Positions 35,601 through 42,333 of a DNA stretch of 44,660 nucleotides are shown piece by piece. Position 1 is the first letter of the stretch. Each line of letters starts with the position of its first letter. This DNA is from Chitinispirillales bacterium (GTDB lineage Bacteria; Fibrobacterota; Chitinivibrionia; Chitinivibrionales; Chitinivibrionaceae): the NCBI GenBank assembly GCA_031254455.1, contig JAIRUI010000017.1, positions 1-44,660 of the forward strand, in the 5' to 3' direction. The notes beneath the pieces were generated by a model. That model had not been told where the DNA came from. It made no database searches and saw nothing but the letters and a program-made list of their open reading frames with translations. Both the position numbers and the translations under genes were made by a program.

Positions 35601-36156
35601 TACCCTCTTGTCCCAATATTTGGTCGGTCGCATCATTGGTTACGCCTATCATATCAATATAACCGCTCGCTTTTGTACCTGAACCGTCGGTATCAAACGG
35701 ATTATTCATATTAAGCAAGTTCGTATCGCTCATAAGCGCAACCTTTACAGCCTTATTGCTAAGTTCAAAAGCGGTATCGTTTATATCTCCGCAATCATCT
35801 TCAATAAGTAACGCGGGAGTAACCATAGTACCTTTCTTGCCGAGAATAAGAAACGAATGTTTCGGTTCGATAATCTTCCCCGACAAGTCTATCGTTTTCC
35901 ATTCTCCGTCTTGGGTTGCGCCGTTTGTAACTTTCGTTCCTGCTGCGTATTGCAGCGAATAACCGTTCAAATCTATCGGCGATTCTGTGGCGTTATACAG
36001 TTCCACAAAACTGTGAGAAATGTTGCCGTCGGAGCCGGCTCCAATCTGCAAAATTAAAAGTACGCCCTCGTTTTCCTGCGCCAACACATTCCCTGATAAA
36101 AACAGCGTGACAATCATCGCTGTCGCCGTTTTTAGAAATTTATTTTTTCTTACCAT
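32635..36156 (-). CDS. Secreted CotH kinase-like protein with two lamin-tail domains and a C-terminal sorting-like domain
   Basis: 1173 aa. Signal peptide to about residue 26 (GNVLAQ). Two lamin-tail domains follow (about residues 28-245 and 265-480); each holds an SFVELYN/SFVEIYN motif and ends in a GAWEP/GAWDP segment. The CotH domain (about 490-880) has GGIRGRGNDSWGNP, the lysines of AYKKSYRVKFDKKQSLFG, ELYLNGEYKGNYLLTE, and GPLWDFDCGYG with Asp748/Asp750, the expected metal and catalytic residues. Fibronectin-like modules come next. The last 85 residues (ILVRTPEQAQVTLIIYDNIG, then NGTYLIVVEAKG) resemble FlgD-like type IX secretion C-terminal domains. CotH proteins phosphorylate secreted proteins, but LTD-CotH fusions are often surface or cell-wall-active; the substrate is unknown. 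GAAGGAG is 12 bases upstream. Confidence 0.88.
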   Translation of the reverse strand: MVRKNKFLKTATAMIVTLFLSGNVLAQENEGVLLILQIGAGSDGNISHSFVELYNATESPIDLNGYSLQYAAGTKVTNGATQDGEWKTIDLSGKIIEPKHSFLILGKKGTMVTPALLIEDDCGDINDTAFELSNKAVKVALMSDTNLLNMNNPFDTDGSGTKASGYIDMIGVTNDATDQILGQEGSISFIDGEYRISKQVGVRRKSLVDTDNNSADFEIVTYASVSSEEKELKRPKNHSYGAWEPIPEKAEPVLDPTEAGPADILAGKLLILQAGAATDGAISNSFVEIYNNTDQKVSLTGKYSLQYANATGTGWNVIKLTGTIPAKSSFLIRGKTGTPTGSRTIVDYDQDVADFTLGNKNFKVVLMGNQNKLTVANPFDMDEQIAMDYVDMLGAVDTAGADNIDGYENELVVGMTKNFAVRRVSLTDSDNNKNDFETVDYRPANTNDDNYAKYKPKSRCYGAWDPVSGEGSLTSGLPIIWIDTQNEAAILDKINYVPMNFVLTDPNNPNNNTSLTADNFSAGGIRGRGNDSWGNPNAYKKSYRVKFDKKQSLFGLELAKSWVLIAQYRDPTLMFNTIAFEYGNRFGLPFNHSFNFVELYLNGEYKGNYLLTEQNQVNPGRVDINETEGWFVEMDGYYDEEPKFKTANYNLPVMIKSPEFEPANISNPAFDFVRKDLNELCDFMASVNFPENGYRDLINMNTFVDFIMIQEVTHNRDVLEGPMSTYLYKDNNNAKEELNRINMGPLWDFDCGYGYDYNYNHFNNPNKASSKIQFFKRFFDDPIFLVKYKERWNEKYQDIISINDFIDATAAQIEISAIKNFDSWWYRTFPEWTRNHPYEKNDFWEQIEKMKDYLTLRIAYLDVELNKVDVIPANKTFASQTFLYSEIQPQKFTLVAYDDMTELSATLKNENLSDFEISTELSKTEATGDGGYLATINVNPKNSLSAATHIDTLILSGENQGNPFTIKVPLSFVVNKETGAATAVPVLANKTHNSITIEAVTAPENGQTVEFAINTANTTLVEASAWKTDLTFTGLLPATNYYIFARTAENSNYNTGIASLSLHVITNQEYSNPISKDKKSDKKYGIPLEKAIVSQTAKILVRTPEQAQVTLIIYDNIGNVVFESKSRNNKEILWDLTNNAGRNVANGTYLIVVEAKGASGKTYKYSTKLGVKR

Positions 36157-36320
36157 AATATATAATTACTCCTTCAATAAGAATTTATATTCCGATATAT
36201 TGTAATGAATGGACAATGACTTATTGTTCATAGACAAGGTAAAATTCTGAATATCGAAAAAGCGGAAAGGACAACGTTTCGCATTAGACGAACCTACGTA
36301 AGTCCCTGAAAAATAACGAC

Positions 36321-36470
36321 TTATTCGGGGGGGGGGGGGGGCGAAATCATAATTCGGGATGCGGAATCGAAAGCGAAAGTATGCCAATGCCCGTTAAACA
36401 TCGCCGATATTGTTGCGTAAACGGTTCGCGTCGCTACGAAAAGCAAAGAGAGAATTATCGATTTGTCCAT
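36321..36470 (-). other. Short signal-peptide-like reading frame interrupted by a poly-C tract
   Basis: 49 codons from ATG 36470: MDKSIILSLLFVATRTVYA looks like a signal peptide. The frame then runs into five CCC codons, encoded by exactly the 15-base tract at 36327-36341, and stops two codons later. One extra C, or two fewer, would join it to a further 52-codon open frame that ends at TAA 36166-36168 inside the CotH Shine-Dalgarno region. The Shine-Dalgarno of this frame is weak, so it may not be translated. It begins 14 bp after the pilZ stop. No other gene is visible in the 328 bases between pilZ and the CotH gene. Confidence 0.3.
36327..36341. repeat. 15-bp G/C homopolymer tract
   Basis: Uninterrupted G15 on the plus strand (C15 on the minus strand), 171 bp upstream of the CotH start. 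Such tracts are prone to slipped-strand mispairing and also to assembly errors. Confidence 0.9.
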
Positions 36471-36484
36471 ATTTGCGTCTTATC

Positions 36485-36907
36485 TCAATACGTTTCTTCG
36501 TCTAAGATTCCGGCTTCAATATCTTCTTCGGTAATATCTAAACGACGTTTCATTCCAATTTTATATACGAGATTTTTAACTATTTTTTTACCTTTTTCAT
36601 CTAAATCTTGAAAAAGCGTTCCAGTCAAAATAATAGACGGATTTGCGTCCGGCTTGCTCCAACGAATTTGAACGCTCACATCAAGATTTCCGAGTGCGGC
36701 GTTAAAAAAATCCTTTCCTAAAATCACGCGAACGCGGTAGATTTTTTCTTTGTCCAAAACGGTACCGCCGAAAATCATCATACCTTCACTTGTGATATCG
36801 GCGACTCTCCCTATTTCTTTCCCGTTTTCAAGGTCTATCACTTTAAGATAGTAGCACAAAACTTTTCGTATAAGCCGTCGTTTATCAGGAATAGAACCTT
36901 CGATCAT
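36485..36907 (-). CDS. PilZ-domain protein (probable c-di-GMP receptor)
   Basis: 140 aa single-domain PilZ. The c-di-GMP-binding RxxxR motif is present (Arg10 to Arg14 in KRRLIR). The second motif reads DITSEG (Asp37 to Gly42), where the usual DxSxxG has Ser replaced by Thr, a change often tolerated. The rest follows the PilZ barrel (GRVADITSEGMMIFGG; VSVQIRW). The ATG is preceded by GGAGGG. It lies upstream of the CotH gene on the same strand and divergent from the V-ATPase operon. Ligand binding is inferred, and the controlled process is unknown. Confidence 0.85.
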   Translation of the reverse strand: MIEGSIPDKRRLIRKVLCYYLKVIDLENGKEIGRVADITSEGMMIFGGTVLDKEKIYRVRVILGKDFFNAALGNLDVSVQIRWSKPDANPSIILTGTLFQDLDEKGKKIVKNLVYKIGMKRRLDITEEDIEAGILDEETY

Positions 36908-37176
36908 TAAACCCTCCGATTTTTACTTTTCCAAAAATGCGTTATAAACGCGCTATAGAAAATAATATTGAGCATAAAATAAGTGTATATATATTGATTT
37001 AATCGTGTTTTTTGTATAAATAACGGAAGTTTTATATCTCTTGAAATACATACGAAATAAAAAATAATAATAATAAAAATTCCTATTTATTTTGTACTAA
37101 ATATATTTTTACTAATATTTTTGTTGTCTGTTCGTAAATTTTTAATTTGCGTAAAAATTTTATTTTTGGAGGTTCA
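36908..37176. promoter_or_regulatory. AT-rich divergent intergenic region between pilZ and the V-ATPase operon
   Basis: About 270 bp with no gene. It contains a perfect short inverted repeat GCGTTATAAACGC (36939-36951), a possible operator close to pilZ. Candidate plus-strand promoter elements are TTGAGC-16 bp-TATATT (36968-36995) and TTGATT-15 bp-TATAAA (36994-37020). Both are weak matches, so neither is asserted as the start site. Confidence 0.3.
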
Positions 37177-37776
37177 ATGGAAGGAAAAGTCTCACAATTG
37201 GCGGAAAAATTGCTCAAAGAAGGTGTTGAACAAGGAGAAAAGAGAAGAGAAGAGATTATTGCGGAGGCAAATCAGAAAGCGGAAGAAATTATTGCCAAAG
37301 CAAAAAAAGAAGCAGAAAATATTATTTTCCAAGCAAACCAAAAAGCTGAAGATACAAAGAAAAATGCGGATTCTGAAATAAATCTTTCTGGACAGCAGGC
37401 GTTGAGTGCGTTGAAAAGCAAAATTACGGATATGGTTTTGGCAAAAGCGGTAGATTGTGCGGTTAGCGACACCCTTACCAAGAATATTCCGGATTATATA
37501 AAATCTGTTTTATCAAATTGGAAAGGCAATGATTCCGCGATTGAAATTCTGCTTTCGCAGGAACAAAAAACCACTCTTGCCAAAGACGTGGAATCCGCGG
37601 TAAAGGGAATTATGAACGGCGGCGTCGCTATTTCGGCGTCCAAAAGCGTAAAAAACGGTTTTCAAATCGGTCGTAAGGACGGTTCATACAAAATATCGTT
37701 TACCGACAGCGATTTTGCGGAATATTTTAAAGAATATCTGCGTCCAAAAGTAAAATCAATTCTTTTTGGGGAATAA
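37177..37776 (+). CDS. atpE: V-type ATPase subunit E
   Basis: 199 aa peripheral-stalk subunit. The N-terminal 70 residues form a charged coiled coil (EKLLKEGVEQGEKRREEIIAE), as expected for the stalk, and the C-terminal globular part ends with FAEYFKEYLRPKVKSILFGE. The frame is open 10 codons upstream, but GGAGG four bases before ATG 37177 and the family N-terminus fix the start. First gene of the V-ATPase operon; DUF2764 follows after 6 bp. Confidence 0.88.
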   Translation: MEGKVSQLAEKLLKEGVEQGEKRREEIIAEANQKAEEIIAKAKKEAENIIFQANQKAEDTKKNADSEINLSGQQALSALKSKITDMVLAKAVDCAVSDTLTKNIPDYIKSVLSNWKGNDSAIEILLSQEQKTTLAKDVESAVKGIMNGGVAISASKSVKNGFQIGRKDGSYKISFTDSDFAEYFKEYLRPKVKSILFGE

Positions 37777-37782
37777 TTTCCG

Positions 37783-38580
37783 ATGAGTCAAAACTATTAT
37801 TATCTTGTAACAGGGCTTCCCGATCTTGTAGAAGGCGGCGGAAAAGGTTTTGATTACGCAAAGATTCGACAGGAAATTATTGAAGAATTATCTGTCGACG
37901 ACTGCGGCTTGCTTAAAGCGTTTTTGTTGCAGTTTGACAATGCGAATATCGTGAATTTTCTCAATAAAAAGCAAAATTTTGATTCCCGCGGATGGTTTTC
38001 GCCGTCCGAAATCGAGGATGCCGTAAACGACATCGATACGCTTCCTCAATATCTTCAAACTTTTTTGCAAAATTACAAAGAAGACAAGGAAAGCGTTTCG
38101 GGGCTTGGGCTTTTGGAGCAATTGTCATATCTTTATTATAGTGAAATTTCAAGTAAAAACGAATGGTTTGCAAACTGGACGGATTTTGCCGTTGATATTC
38201 AAAATGTAGTTGCTGCGTCAAATGCGAGGGAATTAGGCGTTTCCGCAGAAAAAAGCGTGATTCCTTTTAATGATAATGCGGAAAAAATAGTAAAAAGCAG
38301 AGCTACGGATTTCGGACTTGGCAACTCTTTGCCCTGGACGGAACAAATTGCCAAAAATATTAACGATCCCGTCGCTCTTGAAGAAGCGATTGACGCAATT
38401 TATTGGAGAAAAGCGGACGAACTTTCGGAAAGCAGAACGTTTGGAATCGAAAGCGTGTTGGGTTTTATGGTGAAAGCGAACAGTATTGAACGTTGGCTGC
38501 GTTTGGATACGGAAAAAGGAATCGCACGAGCGAATAATTTGATTGAAAAACTCAAATCATCCGTGCAAAGTCAAAGATAA
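37783..38580 (+). CDS. DUF2764 family protein of the V-ATPase operon
   Basis: 265 aa. It begins QNYYYLVTGLPDL, the typical DUF2764 start, and is predicted all-helical. The family occurs in V-ATPase operons of Chlamydiae, spirochaetes and Bacteroidetes, in the slot where subunit C stands in other operons. It may be the functional counterpart of subunit C (the link between rotor and c-ring), but that is inference. It lies between atpE and atpA, and no other subunit C or F-like gene is seen in the operon. Confidence 0.8.
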   Translation: MSQNYYYLVTGLPDLVEGGGKGFDYAKIRQEIIEELSVDDCGLLKAFLLQFDNANIVNFLNKKQNFDSRGWFSPSEIEDAVNDIDTLPQYLQTFLQNYKEDKESVSGLGLLEQLSYLYYSEISSKNEWFANWTDFAVDIQNVVAASNARELGVSAEKSVIPFNDNAEKIVKSRATDFGLGNSLPWTEQIAKNINDPVALEEAIDAIYWRKADELSESRTFGIESVLGFMVKANSIERWLRLDTEKGIARANNLIEKLKSSVQSQR

Positions 38581-38611
38581 AGTAAAAATAACTTACGGAG
38601 GAGACATATAA

Positions 38612-40390
38612 ATGAGCACAAAAGGGAAAGTTGCCGGTGTTGTCGCAAACTTGGTAACATTGGAAGTTGATGGACCGGTTGGGCAGAACGAAATCTGTTA
38701 TATCGACCTTAAAGGAACAAAACTTATGGCGGAAGTCATTAAAGTTACGGGCGACAAAGTAGCGGTTCAGGTATTTGAAAGCACAAGAGGGCTCAGAATC
38801 GGAGAAACGGCCGAATTTACCGGACGAATGCTTGAGGTAACGCTTGGTCCGGGAATGCTTTCGAAAACATACGACGGACTGCAGAACGATTTGCATAAAA
38901 TGGAAGATGTTTTTCTCAAAAGGGGAGAATATACTCATCCGCTTAATCCGGGTCAAAAATGGGATTTTAAGCCTACGGCGAAAATCGGCGACGAAGTCGA
39001 GGCGGCGGCATGGCTTGGCGAAGTGAAAGAAAATTGGCTTAATCATAAAATTATGGTTCCGTTTGACCTTAAAGGGACGGCTAAAGTTAAATCGATAGTC
39101 TCTGAAGGTTCTTATGCTTCCGACAGTGAAATAGCGATTTTAATCGATGCGGACGGAAACGATATTTCGGTGTCTATGGAAATGAAATGGGCGGTAAAAC
39201 GTGAAGTTTCCGCGTATAAACACAAACCGCGTCCGTTCAAATTATTTGAAACCGGCGTCCGTACGATAGACACGCTTAACCCGCTTGCGGAGGGCGGCAC
39301 AGGATTTATGCCGGGACCTTTCGGCGCTGGAAAAACCGTTATGCAGCATTCGCTTTCCAAAAACGCGAACGCCGATATTATCGTTATGGTCGCCTGCGGC
39401 GAAAGAGCGAACGAAGTCGTAGAAATTTTTACGGAATTCCCGGAACTTGAAGACCCGCGCACAGGCAGAAAACTTATGGAAAGAACCGTTATAATCGCTA
39501 ATACGTCGAATATGCCTGTCGCAGCCCGTGAGGCGTCTGTTTATACGGGTATGACGATCGCTGAATATTATCGTTCTATGGGAATGAAAGTGCTTTTGCT
39601 TGCAGATTCGACTTCTCGTTGGGCGCAGGCGCTTCGCGAAATGTCGAACCGTCTTGAAGAATTGCCCGGACAGGACGCATTTCCGATGGATTTGTCGGCG
39701 ATCATCGCGCAATTTTATGCTCGAAACGGATACGTAGAACTTAATAACGGTAAAACCGGCTCAATAACTTTTCTTGGGGCGGTTTCACCCGCAGGCGGAA
39801 ACCTTAAAGAGCCCGTAACGGAATCGACTAAAAAAGCGGCGAGATGCTTTTATGCGTTGGAACAGGCGCGTGCGGATTCAAAACGTTATCCCGCGGTTGA
39901 CCCGATTGAGAGTTATTCCAAATACATCGAATATCCCGAACTGATAGAGTATCTTGACGAACACGTTCAAAAGGATTGGGCAAAAGGCGTTCAATTCCTC
40001 AAAGATATACTGCTTAGAGGAAAAGAAGCGAAAGATCAAATAAATATCTTGGGGGATGACGGAGTGCCGCTTGATTATCATGTGGCATACAATAAGTCTG
40101 AGGTTGTGGATTTTGCAATCTTGCAACAGGATTCTTTTGACAAAATCGACGGAACAACGCCTATGCATCGTCAAAAGCAACTTACGAATATAGTTTTGGA
40201 TATTTGTCAAAGTAATTATTCCTTTGAAGATTTTGAAGAAGTAAGCAGATTTTTCAGAAAGACTATAAATTTGATAAACCAAATGAAATATTCGCATTTT
40301 GAGAGTCAGGAATTTTATGCCGCCGAAAAAGAGCTTAAAGAGTTCGTATCCGCCAAAAAAGTTGCTTTTAATCAGAAAGAAGGAGAGTAA
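38612..40390 (+). CDS. atpA: V-type ATP synthase/ATPase catalytic subunit A
   Basis: 592 aa. The nucleotide-binding P-loop GPFGAGKT spans residues 235-242 (Lys241). The catalytic Glu/Arg pair is in ACGERANEV (Glu264). Other A-subunit features are the non-homologous insert around LNPGQKWDFKP (residues 110-190), STSRWAQALREMSNRLEELPG and FLGAVSPAGGN. GGAGGAG precedes the ATG. The next gene starts 4 bp after the stop, with the Shine-Dalgarno inside the 3' end. Confidence 0.98.
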   Translation: MSTKGKVAGVVANLVTLEVDGPVGQNEICYIDLKGTKLMAEVIKVTGDKVAVQVFESTRGLRIGETAEFTGRMLEVTLGPGMLSKTYDGLQNDLHKMEDVFLKRGEYTHPLNPGQKWDFKPTAKIGDEVEAAAWLGEVKENWLNHKIMVPFDLKGTAKVKSIVSEGSYASDSEIAILIDADGNDISVSMEMKWAVKREVSAYKHKPRPFKLFETGVRTIDTLNPLAEGGTGFMPGPFGAGKTVMQHSLSKNANADIIVMVACGERANEVVEIFTEFPELEDPRTGRKLMERTVIIANTSNMPVAAREASVYTGMTIAEYYRSMGMKVLLLADSTSRWAQALREMSNRLEELPGQDAFPMDLSAIIAQFYARNGYVELNNGKTGSITFLGAVSPAGGNLKEPVTESTKKAARCFYALEQARADSKRYPAVDPIESYSKYIEYPELIEYLDEHVQKDWAKGVQFLKDILLRGKEAKDQINILGDDGVPLDYHVAYNKSEVVDFAILQQDSFDKIDGTTPMHRQKQLTNIVLDICQSNYSFEDFEEVSRFFRKTINLINQMKYSHFESQEFYAAEKELKEFVSAKKVAFNQKEGE

Positions 40391-40394
40391 ATAA

Positions 40395-41711
40395 ATGAGC
40401 GCATTTCAGAAAATTTACACAAAAGTTGAGAATATTACCAAGGCTACGATTACGGTGAAAGCCGATGGTGTTTCAAACGATGAAATGGCGTACGTCGATG
40501 GGCGTCCGGCGCAGGTGGTGAAAATTAAAGGGAATGAAGTAACTCTTCAGATATTTCCGGGAACGCAGGGTATTTACACGAACGCAGAAGTAAAATTTAC
40601 GGGTAAAGCGCCGACGATAAAACTTTCCGACGATCTTCGCGGAAGATTTTTTAACGCTTACGGCGAACCGATTGACGGCGGCGCGGAAATTGACGGCGAA
40701 GAGCAAGAAATCGGCGGTCCGTCGGTTAATCCGGTACGCAGGAAACAACCCAGCGAATTTATTCCTACGGGCATTGCGGGCATCGACTTGAACAATACTT
40801 TGGTCACAGGGCAAAAAATTCCGTTTTTTGCCGATCCCGATCAACCTTACAATATGGTTATGGCGGACGTAGCACTTAAGGCGAAAGCGGATATGATTAT
40901 TCTGGGCGGTATGGGAATGTCTAACGACGATTATTTATATTACAAGCAAACATTTGATAACGCCGGCGCGCTTGACAGAATTATAAGTTTTATTAACACT
41001 ACCGAAGACGCTCCGGTCGAGCGGCTGCTTATTCCGGATATGGCGCTTACTACGGCGGAATATTTTGCCGTAAAGAAAAATATGAAGGTGCTTGTGCTTC
41101 TTACTGATATGACGCTTTACGCCGACGCTTTGGCGATTGTGTCGAATCGTATGGACCAAATTCCCAGTAAAGACAGTATGCCCGGTTCGCTTTATTCGGA
41201 TTTGGCAAAAATTTATGAAAAAGCGGTGCAGTTTCCCGAGGGCGGTTCAATAACGATTATTGCCGTCACTACGCTTTCCGGCGGCGATATAACTCACGCG
41301 ATTCCCGATAATACCGGGTATATCACGGAAGGTCAGCTATATTTAAGAAGGGATACCGACATTGGAAAAGTCATAATTGACCCGTTTCGCTCTTTATCGC
41401 GCTTAAAACAACTTGTTATAGGGAAAAAGACTCGCGAAGATCATCCTCAAGTGATGAATACCTGCGTTCGTTTGTTCGCAGACGCCGCAAACGCGAAAAC
41501 CAAGCAGGAAAACGGTTTTGATTTGACGGATTACGACGAAAGATGTTTGTCGTATGCACGAGACTATTCAAGAGAACTTTTGGCGATTGACGTTAATATC
41601 AACGCCGAAAAAATGTTGGATACGGGTTGGGAAATCCTTGGAAAATACTTTACCCGTGATGAAGTCGCTATGAAAAAAGTCCTTATGGACAAATATTGGA
41701 AAGGCAAATAA
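40395..41711 (+). CDS. atpB: V-type ATP synthase/ATPase subunit B
   Basis: 438 aa regulatory, non-catalytic partner of A. It lacks a Walker A motif: the equivalent segment reads QKIPFFADPDQPYN. The region VLVLLTDMTLYADALAIVSNRM and PSKDSMPGSLYSDLAKIYEKA match subunit B. A start ATG 4 bp after atpA and GGAGAG overlapping the atpA 3' end suggest translational coupling. Confidence 0.97.
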   Translation: MSAFQKIYTKVENITKATITVKADGVSNDEMAYVDGRPAQVVKIKGNEVTLQIFPGTQGIYTNAEVKFTGKAPTIKLSDDLRGRFFNAYGEPIDGGAEIDGEEQEIGGPSVNPVRRKQPSEFIPTGIAGIDLNNTLVTGQKIPFFADPDQPYNMVMADVALKAKADMIILGGMGMSNDDYLYYKQTFDNAGALDRIISFINTTEDAPVERLLIPDMALTTAEYFAVKKNMKVLVLLTDMTLYADALAIVSNRMDQIPSKDSMPGSLYSDLAKIYEKAVQFPEGGSITIIAVTTLSGGDITHAIPDNTGYITEGQLYLRRDTDIGKVIIDPFRSLSRLKQLVIGKKTREDHPQVMNTCVRLFADAANAKTKQENGFDLTDYDERCLSYARDYSRELLAIDVNINAEKMLDTGWEILGKYFTRDEVAMKKVLMDKYWKGK

Positions 41712-41732
41712 TCTTTTCAAAAGAGGTGGTTT

Positions 41733-42332
41733 GTGGCATTAAAATTTCAGTTCAATAAGACCGCTCTAGCCCAACTCAAAAAAGAGTTGAAAGTTAGACA
41801 AAAGGCTTTGCCGACACTAAAAGCGAAAGAGACGGCTCTTCGGCTTGAAGTCAAAAAGGCAAAAGAAGAGCTTGTCGCCGCTCAAAAAGTTTTCGGCGAA
41901 CATACTGACACCATGAATAAATATGGGAAACTTTGGGAGGAATTTCCAAACGAAATATTGCAAATTAAAGGTGTCGAAACGTCTTTCAAAAAAATCGCCG
42001 GAGTGAAAATCCCGATTTTGGAGAATATTGATTTTGTTTTAACATTAGATTCTTTTTTCGGAGGAGCCGGATGGACTGCCGCCGGAGTAAAACTGCTAAA
42101 AGAATCCGCGCGTTTGGCAATAGAAATAGATGTTGCGAAACAGCGGCTTTCAATTTTGGAATATGCTCGAAAAAAGACGACTCAAAAGGTCAATCTTTAC
42201 GAAAAAGTACAGATTCCCGAATATAACGAGGGGATTTTGAAAATCAAGCGCTTTATGGAAGATCAGGAAAACCTTGAAAAATCGGCGCAGAAAATTCTTA
42301 AAGGAAAATTAACTCAGCAGGAGGCGGCATAA
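41733..42332 (+). CDS. atpD: V-type ATPase subunit D
   Basis: 199 aa central-shaft subunit: long helical coiled coil at both ends, with ALKFQFNKTALAQLKKELKVR at the start and LKIKRFMEDQENLEKSAQKI near the end. It uses a GTG start at 41733 with AGAGGTGG upstream. It follows atpB by 21 bp. Its stop is one base before the atpI start. Confidence 0.92.
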   Translation: MALKFQFNKTALAQLKKELKVRQKALPTLKAKETALRLEVKKAKEELVAAQKVFGEHTDTMNKYGKLWEEFPNEILQIKGVETSFKKIAGVKIPILENIDFVLTLDSFFGGAGWTAAGVKLLKESARLAIEIDVAKQRLSILEYARKKTTQKVNLYEKVQIPEYNEGILKIKRFMEDQENLEKSAQKILKGKLTQQEAA

Positions 42333-42333
42333 A

